This document shows, piece after piece, positions 1 through 6,494 of a stretch of DNA of 21,591 bases. Source of the stretch: a bacterium (GTDB lineage: Bacteria; Verrucomicrobiota; Verrucomicrobiae; Opitutales; Opitutaceae). Position 1 is the stretch's first letter. Every line of letters begins with the position of its first letter. The position numbers and the translations under genes are program-made. The notes under the pieces were generated by a model. The model did no database searches, was not told the origin of the DNA, and worked only from the letters and a program-made list of their open reading frames with translations. Location of the stretch: positions 1 through 21,591 of the forward strand of contig JAJXYI010000221.1 of the NCBI GenBank assembly GCA_021780625.1, given 5' to 3'.

Positions 1-1200
1 GAGGCCGGCACCCAGCAATACTCCTACAGCATCGGCTCGGGAGTGATCTTCTCGAGCGACGGCCTGATCCTCACCAACGCCCACGTCGTGAGCCCCCGCG
101 CGGTGGAGATCAGTGTGACGCTAGCCAGCCTGGAGCGCGTCAGCGCACACCTGGTCGGCTGGGATCACTGGACGGATCTTGCGGTGATCAAGCTCGATGC
201 CGCCGAAGTGGCGAAGCGCAAGCTGACCTTCACCCATGCGCGCTTCGGCAACAGCGACCGCCTCTTCGTCGGCGAAGACGTCTACGCGGTGGGCACGCCG
301 CACGGGCTTTCGCGCACGGTGACGCGCGGCATCATCTCCAACAAGGACCGGTATTTTCAGGACAACTACGCGGTGCGCGGCTACGAGACCGGCAGCTTCA
401 ACACGTGGCTTCAGACCGACGCCGCCATCAACCCCGGCAACAGCGGCGGGCCGCTGGTGCTGGACAACGGCGAGGTCATCGGCATCAACGCCCGCGGCTA
501 CATAGGAGCGGACAACCTCGGATTTGCGATTCCCGGCAACGTCGCCAAGGCGGTCGCGCGCGGGCTGGTCTCCCACGGCCGCATCACCCGCAGCTACGCG
601 GGGCTCGTGTTTGGCGCCCTGCAGGACCTTGAGCGCTTTTACGACCTGTCGGTCAACACGGGGGTGCTGGTCAACAGCGTCGACGTGGGCTCGCCTGCAG
701 CCAAGGCGGGTGTGCGCGGAGGAGACATCGTGCTCGCCATCGACGGCACGAAGGTGGACGGGCGTTTCCCCGAGCAACTGCCACCTATCCAGGCCCGGAT
801 CGCCGCGCTTCCCGTGGGCTCGACGCTCACGCTCCAGGTGAAACACGGCAATGAGACGAGGACCGTCTCGCTGGTGACGGAGAAACTCGAGAGCCGTGTC
901 GGCGAGGAGTACGCGTTCGTCAAATGGGGACTGAGCGTGCGCAAGGTCTCCCGCACCTATGCCAGGGAAAACCAGCTTACCGACGACGTGGGCATGCAGG
1001 TGATCGGCATCCAGCCGGGGTTCCCCTCGGACGTCGCCGGCCTCACCCGGGGAGACATCATCACCTCGCTCAACCACGAGCCGATCTCGAGCCTGGACGT
1101 CGCCAAAAAACTCTACGCCGCGTATGTAACCAAACCGGAACCCACGCTGGTCGAAGCTCGACGCGACCGGACGGTCTCGCTCTATGTCATGAAGCCATGA
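1..1200 (+). CDS. HtrA/Deg-family periplasmic serine protease with two PDZ domains (5' partial)
   Basis: The reading frame is open from the first base and already carries the GSGVI strand of the protease fold, so the signal peptide and N-terminus lie outside the window. The GTG at 43 is inside the domain and is not the start. The trypsin-like triad is complete: His in NAHVV (codon at 82-84), Asp in TDLAVIKLD (175-177) and Ser in GNSGGP (442-444). Two PDZ domains follow, roughly at nt 610-865 (VGSPAAKAGVRGGDIV) and 935-1190 (PGFPSDVAGLTRGDII). This is the DegP/DegQ layout. Such enzymes degrade or refold damaged envelope proteins in the periplasm. The stop overlaps the ATG of the next gene by 4 nt (ATGA), which points to translational coupling with the catalytically dead paralogue downstream. 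Protease identity is secure; the specific role (DegP, DegQ or DegS type) cannot be assigned because the N-terminus is missing. Confidence 0.93.
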   Translation, partial: EAGTQQYSYSIGSGVIFSSDGLILTNAHVVSPRAVEISVTLASLERVSAHLVGWDHWTDLAVIKLDAAEVAKRKLTFTHARFGNSDRLFVGEDVYAVGTPHGLSRTVTRGIISNKDRYFQDNYAVRGYETGSFNTWLQTDAAINPGNSGGPLVLDNGEVIGINARGYIGADNLGFAIPGNVAKAVARGLVSHGRITRSYAGLVFGALQDLERFYDLSVNTGVLVNSVDVGSPAAKAGVRGGDIVLAIDGTKVDGRFPEQLPPIQARIAALPVGSTLTLQVKHGNETRTVSLVTEKLESRVGEEYAFVKWGLSVRKVSRTYARENQLTDDVGMQVIGIQPGFPSDVAGLTRGDIITSLNHEPISSLDVAKKLYAAYVTKPEPTLVEARRDRTVSLYVMKP

Positions 1201-2627
1201 AGGTTTCCCTTATCGTTCCCGGACTGCTCGTCCGACTGCTGCTCCCGCTCGCGTTTTTGGCGGTCCCGCCGGGGGCGTCCGCGGCCCCGTCGCCCACCCC
1301 GTCGGTGGTCTCGCTCTGGAAGGAGCGCATCGCCTGCGTGGCGGCCGTGCAATACACCGTGCAGACGGAGGTCGACCGCCGCGAGGTCGTGAGTTTCGGC
1401 ACGGTGATCGACCACCAGGGAACCATCGTGCTCCCTCCGATGGCGATCAGCCTGCGATATGCGCCTGACCAGCTGAAATCGTTCAAGGTGTTCCTTCCGG
1501 GCGAATCCGTCGGCGAACCTGCCGTGTACCTCGGCGTCGACCCGATGTCGGGCTGGCATTTTGTGCGGGCAGCGGCGGCCCAGCGCGCCCGTTTGCGGCC
1601 CGTGACGGACTTCTCCCCCGCCACGACCGCCGCGCCCGGACTCGCGGAGAAGGTCTGGGGCATCGCCCTCCGGGGCAAGGACGAGGACTTCCTGCCGTAC
1701 CTGCTCTCCTCACACGTCTCGCTTATCAACAACCTCCCCCAGCCCACCGCGATCGCGCAGCAGGAAGTGGGTTCCCCGGGCCTGCCCGTCTTCAACCGTG
1801 CCGGCCAATTCGTGGGTCTGGCCCTCAGTTCGTTTGGCCAGAGCTTCGTGGAATTCTCGCGCAACGAGCGGGCCGGAATGCCACTGATGCTCGTCAACGT
1901 GGAGGAGAGCAGCGCCTTCCTGTTCGCATCGGAGTGCCTGCCCCAGTTTTTGCGAATCCCAACCAACGTTTTTGGCAGGCCCTTCGCCTGGCTTGGCACC
2001 TACGGGCTGGAGCCGGTCGATCCCGAAGTCGCACGGTTTTTGCACCTGCAGAACCAGTCTGCCGCGGTGGTGAGCGAAGTGCTCGAGAACAGCCCTGCCG
2101 AGAAGGCCGGGCTCAAGAGCCGCGACATCATCGTCGCCATCGACGGCAAGACCCTGCCACGTTTCCGGCCCGACCGGGTGGTCACGACCTACATCGAAAG
2201 GGAAATCGACCGGCGCCACCCCGGGGATCCGTTTTCAATGACCGTGCTGCGCGACGGCAAGCGCCTCGAAATCAAGGCCACGCTGGCGGACGCACCGATG
2301 TTGGATCGCGAAGCGCCGAGGCAGTATTTCGAACGACTGGGTTTCACGGCCCGCGCCTTTGTGTACTCCGACGCCGTCGTTCGACGCACCAAGTTCGCCG
2401 ATGCGACCGGAGTGATCGCCCATTTCGTCAAGCCCGACGGCCCCGCCGCAATCGCCGGTCTCCAGACCGGTGACTGGATCAAGGAAATCGACGGGGTCGA
2501 GGTGAAGACCTACGCGGAGGCCGTGAAACGCCTGGCCGCAATCGAATCGGATCCGACGCGCACGGAATATGTGTTGCTCGTCGCGCGCAATGGCGACACC
2601 TCGATCGTTCGAGTCAAACTCAAGTAA
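1197..2627 (+). CDS. HtrA-like pseudoprotease, secreted, two PDZ domains
   Basis: This 476-residue protein starts at the ATG overlapping the stop of the preceding HtrA gene. Residues 1-30 form a signal peptide (hydrophobic LLVRLLLPLAFLAV core, ASAA cleavage region). The HtrA fold can still be traced: FGTVIDHQG corresponds to the GSGVI strand, GVDPMSGWHFV to the Asp loop and VGSPGLPVFN to the Ser loop. By eye alignment the triad is lost: His is replaced near Met82, Asp by Gly119 and Ser by Pro194. Two PDZ domains follow at about 260-350 (ENSPAEKAGLKSRDIIVAIDG) and 380-476 (PDGPAAIAGLQTGDWIKEIDG). I infer a non-catalytic partner, such as a substrate-binding, scaffolding or regulatory subunit for the active protease encoded just upstream. 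Hetero-oligomerisation is plausible but not shown. Gene reality is secure; loss of catalysis is well supported by the motifs. Confidence 0.88.
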   Translation: MKVSLIVPGLLVRLLLPLAFLAVPPGASAAPSPTPSVVSLWKERIACVAAVQYTVQTEVDRREVVSFGTVIDHQGTIVLPPMAISLRYAPDQLKSFKVFLPGESVGEPAVYLGVDPMSGWHFVRAAAAQRARLRPVTDFSPATTAAPGLAEKVWGIALRGKDEDFLPYLLSSHVSLINNLPQPTAIAQQEVGSPGLPVFNRAGQFVGLALSSFGQSFVEFSRNERAGMPLMLVNVEESSAFLFASECLPQFLRIPTNVFGRPFAWLGTYGLEPVDPEVARFLHLQNQSAAVVSEVLENSPAEKAGLKSRDIIVAIDGKTLPRFRPDRVVTTYIEREIDRRHPGDPFSMTVLRDGKRLEIKATLADAPMLDREAPRQYFERLGFTARAFVYSDAVVRRTKFADATGVIAHFVKPDGPAAIAGLQTGDWIKEIDGVEVKTYAEAVKRLAAIESDPTRTEYVLLVARNGDTSIVRVKLK

Positions 2628-2638
2628 CCGCTTCCATC

Positions 2639-3232
2639 ATGTTCACAGGAATCGTCGAAGAAACCGGACGGGTGCAGGCCTTCTCCCGGGGAGAAAGAGC
2701 CTGGCGCCTGCGTCTCGCCGCCAAGACCGTGCTCGAAAGTGCGGCGTTGGGCGACAGCATCGCCGTCAACGGATGCTGTCTGACCGTCGTGGCCCTTGGG
2801 GCCGGGACTGTCGAGTTCGACCTGCTCGAAGAGACGGTGCGGCTCACCCATCTCTCGGATCTGGCCCCGGGCTCGCTCGTCAATCTCGAGCGCAGCCTCG
2901 CCTTCGGCGGAAAGATGGGTGGCCACTTCGTCACGGGCCACATCGACGGTCAGGGCACCATCGAAGTCCTCGAGCAGCGCGGCGCCGATTTTTACCTGAA
3001 GGTGCGCACGCCCGCGAACGGCGGACGCTATTTGATCCACAAGGGCAGCATCGCGATCGACGGCATTTCACTGACGGTCGCGGAGGTCGACGGCGACGCC
3101 TTCGCGGTCTGGCTGATCCCCCACACGATGGAGGTCACCAACCTGCACACCCGCCGCGCGGGCGACCACGTCAACCTCGAGTTCGACATGCTGGGCAAGT
3201 ACGTGGAGAAGCTGCTCTCGCTTCGATCCTGA
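2639..3232 (+). CDS. ribE: Riboflavin synthase (alpha chain, lumazine-binding repeats)
   Basis: The 197-residue protein begins with the diagnostic MFTGIVEETG and has the internal duplication of the family: repeat one at about residues 1-95 (VNGCCLTV) and repeat two at about 98-190 (GGHFVTGHIDGQG, IDGISLTV). Length matches typical bacterial riboflavin synthases of about 200-220 residues. The enzyme is cytosolic and dismutates two molecules of 6,7-dimethyl-8-ribityllumazine to riboflavin and the pyrimidinedione precursor, the last step of riboflavin synthesis. No other rib gene and no FMN riboswitch are visible here; the gene lies 11 nt after the PDZ pseudoprotease and 18 nt before the glycosylase gene, so it is probably co-transcribed with them. 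I see no Shine-Dalgarno sequence before the ATG. The symbol ribE is used for this enzyme in many genomes (ribC in E. coli). Confidence 0.96.
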   Translation: MFTGIVEETGRVQAFSRGERAWRLRLAAKTVLESAALGDSIAVNGCCLTVVALGAGTVEFDLLEETVRLTHLSDLAPGSLVNLERSLAFGGKMGGHFVTGHIDGQGTIEVLEQRGADFYLKVRTPANGGRYLIHKGSIAIDGISLTVAEVDGDAFAVWLIPHTMEVTNLHTRRAGDHVNLEFDMLGKYVEKLLSLRS

Positions 3233-3250
3233 CCGACGCCCACCGGGACC

Positions 3251-4237
3251 ATGCGCAAGATCGTCGAGACCCTGGTCGGTGAGCTCACGCGGCTGAAGGC
3301 CGCGGGCGTGAAGACGGTGGCCGTGTCCGACGACGCGATGGCGTCGCTTCGCAGGGTGGTGGCGGCCCGGGTTCGCGCTCAGGGTGGTGGGACAGTCCGC
3401 GTGGCGGCTCCCACGTCCACAGTTGCCGTGCCCGCGGCGCCCTCCCCGATCCAGGCGGGGCGCTCCGTGGAAGAGCCCCCGCTCGTGCTGCCCGAGCCCT
3501 CCGCGAAACCGCGAGCGGCCAAAGCCGAACCCGAAGCGGCGCCCCTTCGACTGCCTCCTCCGCCAGAGGTCCGCCTTCCCGAAGGCGACAAGGCCGCGCG
3601 CTGGGCCTGGCTGAACGACGTGGTCCTCCACGACCGGGTCTGCCTGGAAAACGTCCGGCCCGGGAAGAAGGTGGTCCTGGGCGTCGGCAGCCTGGAGGCC
3701 GCGATCTTCTTCGTGGGCGAGGCCCCGGGCGCCGAAGAGGAGCTGCGTGGGGAACCCTTTGTGGGGCCGGCCGGCCAGCTTCTGACCCGGATGATTGGCG
3801 CCATGGGGCTTTCACGGGAAACCGTCTACATCGGAAACATCATGAACTGGCGCCCTCCGCTGCCGACGGCGCCTGGCGCCGAACAGCGCGGCAATCGCGA
3901 GCCGACTGAGGAGGAGATGGCGTACTGCCTCCCCTATCTGCGCGCCCAGCTTGCGATCGTGCAGCCGCGCATCGTCGTGGCGCTCGGAGCCACGGCCACG
4001 CGGGGCCTGCTGGGCAAGGCTGCGTTCAAGACGCTCGGCGAGGTGCGTGGACGCTGGCACGATCTTCAGGGGATACCGCTGATGGTCAGCTACCACCCGA
4101 GCTATCTGCTGCGCAAGGAGGCCGAATCGAAGCTGTCCGAGCGCAAGGCCAAGCGCGCCGCCTGGGAGGATCTTCTGAAAGTGATGGAGCGGGCCGGGAT
4201 GCCGATCTCCGACAAGCAACGCGCCTATTTCCTGTGA
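3251..4237 (+). CDS. Uracil-DNA glycosylase, family 4-like, with altered Fe-S ligands
   Basis: This 328-residue protein has the core motifs of the thermophile-type (family 4/5) uracil-DNA glycosylases: motif A GEAPGAEEE (residues 156-164), PFVGPAGQLL (169-178), NREPTEEEMAYC (215-226) and motif B YHPSYLLR (281-288). These enzymes excise uracil from DNA to start base-excision repair in the cytosol. Residues 1 to about 112 form an extension: a helical segment to about residue 45, then an Ala/Pro/Glu-rich linker, giving a protein longer than the usual 200-230 residues. Of the four cysteines that hold the 4Fe-4S cluster in canonical members, only Cys131 and Cys226 have plausible counterparts. The CxxC pair is broken and the cysteine of the usual KCRPP motif is Trp200 (NWRPP). 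Similar NxxxWRPP variants exist in alphaproteobacterial relatives, from memory. A possible terminator follows. Confidence 0.9.
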   Translation: MRKIVETLVGELTRLKAAGVKTVAVSDDAMASLRRVVAARVRAQGGGTVRVAAPTSTVAVPAAPSPIQAGRSVEEPPLVLPEPSAKPRAAKAEPEAAPLRLPPPPEVRLPEGDKAARWAWLNDVVLHDRVCLENVRPGKKVVLGVGSLEAAIFFVGEAPGAEEELRGEPFVGPAGQLLTRMIGAMGLSRETVYIGNIMNWRPPLPTAPGAEQRGNREPTEEEMAYCLPYLRAQLAIVQPRIVVALGATATRGLLGKAAFKTLGEVRGRWHDLQGIPLMVSYHPSYLLRKEAESKLSERKAKRAAWEDLLKVMERAGMPISDKQRAYFL

Positions 4238-4279
4238 GCGCCCCGCCGGTGGCGTAGCCGGCTTCTGGATGCGCCGGGA

Positions 4280-4306
4280 GGAGGGGCCGGACTCCCCTTT
4301 TGTTTT
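4280..4306 (+). terminator. Possible rho-independent terminator after the glycosylase gene
   Basis: AGGGG (4282-4286) can pair with CCCCT (4294-4298) around a 7-nt loop, with two further G-T wobble pairs outside. A T-rich run (TTTTGTTTT) follows directly. It sits 42 nt after the glycosylase stop and before opgG, which fits separation of two transcription units. The stem is short, so confidence is moderate. Confidence 0.4.
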
Positions 4307-4383
4307 GTAAAATCGGGTTTAATCGAAAGGATGCGCACTCATCCCTACCGCCGTACGGCGCACATCCAAGCGAACCACGAACC

Positions 4384-5907
4384 GTGCACGTCTCACGAAA
4401 ATTTCTGGTCTTCATCGGCCTGTTGGCCTTCGTCGCGCAAAGCGCCGTCAAGGCGGCCGACAACCTGGTCGACTACGAGGTGTTGCGCTACCGCGCCAAG
4501 GTGCTGGCGGCGAGCCCCTACGAGGAGCCCGCCACACGCGTGCCCGCCTGGCTGCTCGCACCGAAATTCACGTACGACCAGCACCGGGAGATCCGCTTCA
4601 AGTCCGACCGCGCCTGGTGGCTTCGCGAAGGGCTGCCCTTCCAGCTCCAGTTCTTCCATCCCGGCTTCATTTACGACAAGACGGTCCAGCTCAACGAGCT
4701 TCGGGGAGACCGGTCCTACCCGATTCCGTTCGACCGCGATTTCTTCGACTACGGGAAAACCAAGCTCGAAGGAAAGATCCCCTCGGACATGGGTTACTCG
4801 GGGTTCAAGATCCTGTGCGCGCTCAACAGTCCGGACCGTATGGACGAGCTGGCCGTGTTCCAGGGGGCCAGCTATTTCCGCGCCCTGTGCACCCGCGCGG
4901 TGTACGGGCTGTCCGCCCGGGGAATCGCCGTGGACACCGTGGACGCAGACGGGGAGGAGTTCCCGACCTTCACCGATTTTTGGATACGGCGTCCCTCGCT
5001 CGACGCCAAGGAGATCACTGTCTACGCGCTGCTCAATGGACCAAGCGTCGCAGGAGCCTACCGTTTCGACATCAAACCCGGGGACGACACGGTGATGCGC
5101 ATCAAGTGCACGCTGTTCCTGCGCAAGCCCGTGAAGGTGCTCGGCATCGCGCCGCTCACCAGCATGTACTGGCACGGCGAGAACTCGGGCTGCCGTTTCG
5201 ACGATTTTCGCCCCGAGGTGCACGACTCCGACGGGCTTATGATCGCGCACGGCGGCGGCGAGTGGCTGTGGCGGCCGCTCACCAACCCGAAGAGCGTCGC
5301 CACCGCGAGCTTCGCCGATCAGAATCCGAAGGGCTTCGGACTCCTCCAGCGCGACCGTCATTTCTCGAGTTACGAGGACCTCGAGGCCAACTACAACATG
5401 CGCCCGAGCGCCTGGGTCGAACCCATCGGAGACTGGGGCAAGGGCTGTGTGCGGCTGGTCGAGATTCCGACCCCCGACGAGACCAACGACAACATCGTCG
5501 CGTTCTGGCAGCCCGAGGTTCTTCCGGCCCCCGGCGAACCCATCGAGTTCGAATACCGGCTCCACTGGTTTCTCAAGGGCATCAATCCCCCCGCCGGCTA
5601 CACGATCGCCACGCGAAAGGGCCGCTCCATGACCCACGAGGTCAACCTCGAGCGCTTCCTGGTCGATTTTGACGGACCCTACCTGCACAACCAGCCGGAT
5701 GATCCTGCCATCAAAGCTGTCATATCGGTGGGTCCGGGCGCCACGCTCATGAACCAGACGGTTCAGAAAAACCACTACAACGGCTCGTGGCGGGTCGCCT
5801 TTGCGCTGCGGCCCGATGGCAGCGGACGACCGGTCGAATTGCGGTGCTTCCTGGAGAAGCCGCCGCACGTCCTCACCGAGACATGGAGCTACCGCTGGAA
5901 CCCCTGA
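4384..5907 (+). CDS. opgG: Glucan biosynthesis protein OpgG (MdoG)
   Basis: This 507-residue periplasmic protein matches the MdoG/OpgG family along its length (E. coli OpgG is 511 residues). I chose the GTG at 4384 because it places a good signal peptide at the very N-terminus (KFLVFIGLLAFVAQSAVKA, cleavage before ADN); an in-frame TTG at 4300 would add 28 polar residues and overlap the terminator. Family landmarks include NLVDYEVLRYRAK near the mature start, SPLT-like APLTSMYWHGENS, FGLLQRDRHFSSYEDLEANY and WVEPIGDWGKG followed by LVEIPTPDETNDNIVAFWQP. OpgG works with OpgH to make osmoregulated periplasmic glucans; the family is related to the beta-1,2-glucanase OpgD (GH186), suggesting backbone processing. 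It is first in a + strand cluster with a small gene and opgH, overlapping the former by 25 nt. No Shine-Dalgarno is visible. Confidence 0.95.
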   Translation: MHVSRKFLVFIGLLAFVAQSAVKAADNLVDYEVLRYRAKVLAASPYEEPATRVPAWLLAPKFTYDQHREIRFKSDRAWWLREGLPFQLQFFHPGFIYDKTVQLNELRGDRSYPIPFDRDFFDYGKTKLEGKIPSDMGYSGFKILCALNSPDRMDELAVFQGASYFRALCTRAVYGLSARGIAVDTVDADGEEFPTFTDFWIRRPSLDAKEITVYALLNGPSVAGAYRFDIKPGDDTVMRIKCTLFLRKPVKVLGIAPLTSMYWHGENSGCRFDDFRPEVHDSDGLMIAHGGGEWLWRPLTNPKSVATASFADQNPKGFGLLQRDRHFSSYEDLEANYNMRPSAWVEPIGDWGKGCVRLVEIPTPDETNDNIVAFWQPEVLPAPGEPIEFEYRLHWFLKGINPPAGYTIATRKGRSMTHEVNLERFLVDFDGPYLHNQPDDPAIKAVISVGPGATLMNQTVQKNHYNGSWRVAFALRPDGSGRPVELRCFLEKPPHVLTETWSYRWNP

Positions 5908-6470
5908 ATGCGTTCCGTCCCACCACGGGAACGCTTGAACAGTGGAATGCCGCCTACGTCCGGGTTGAGGACTATCTCCGCGCCCACAGGATCCACAACG
6001 GCATCCATCAAAGCCGGCTGATCCAGCGCATCCTCGAAAAAGCCTCGAGGCGCCACGCGCAGGATCCGTCATTGGATCCCACGCGCCTGGCCGCGGAGGA
6101 GACCGAGCGGGAGATGGACGCCTGGTTCGCACTCGTGCTCGGCGACGCCGACCGGGCCCACGAACGCATCGCGATCGACGGACGCGTGGCCCTCCTGTTG
6201 TGCGACGGACTCAAACGCTGGCCCTATGCGTTTCTCGACCACGCCAACATCCCGGAGGATTTCGCGCGGGCAATGCACGAAAGTTCCATCCGCGCGGGCC
6301 CTGACCTGGCGGTCTCCAACATGGTCCCGCGCCCCATCGATCTCGGCCTTTTGAGCGAAGCCGCCGGCGAGACGCTGGAACGCTTCGAACGGTATCCCTT
6401 TCTGCGCATGCTCTCGCTGTGGGCCGTGTTCCTGGCCGCCCTCGCGACGATCTTCTACCTCACGCGCTGA
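5883..6470 (+). CDS. Small C-terminally membrane-anchored protein between opgG and opgH
   Basis: The 195-residue product starts at the ATG at 5883, overlapping the end of opgG by 25 nt, and ends 24 nt before opgH, so it is very likely translated with both. It has no signal peptide. Residues 1 to about 170 are soluble, charged and mostly helical in character, and a single hydrophobic segment at the extreme C-terminus (LSLWAVFLAALATIFYL) predicts a tail anchor with the bulk of the protein in the cytosol. I recognise no family. Position and topology suggest an accessory subunit of the glucan synthase. OpgH here lacks the cytoplasmic N-terminal region of its E. coli relative, so this protein may be its functional counterpart, but sequence similarity to that region is not convincing by eye (only a short M-x-P-x-P patch). 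Function is unknown. Confidence 0.85.
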   Translation: MELPLEPLNAFRPTTGTLEQWNAAYVRVEDYLRAHRIHNGIHQSRLIQRILEKASRRHAQDPSLDPTRLAAEETEREMDAWFALVLGDADRAHERIAIDGRVALLLCDGLKRWPYAFLDHANIPEDFARAMHESSIRAGPDLAVSNMVPRPIDLGLLSEAAGETLERFERYPFLRMLSLWAVFLAALATIFYLTR

Positions 6471-6494
6471 TCCCCGCGCATCCGCCCTCCGGCC

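Noticed and set aside
4300..4383. TTG at 4300 as the start of opgG
   Set aside because: It would put 28 polar residues before the signal peptide and overlap the T-run of the probable terminator.
4393..6132. A 579-codon minus-strand frame opposite opgG
   Set aside because: No domain is visible, and it mirrors a secure opgG frame that matches the family over its full length.
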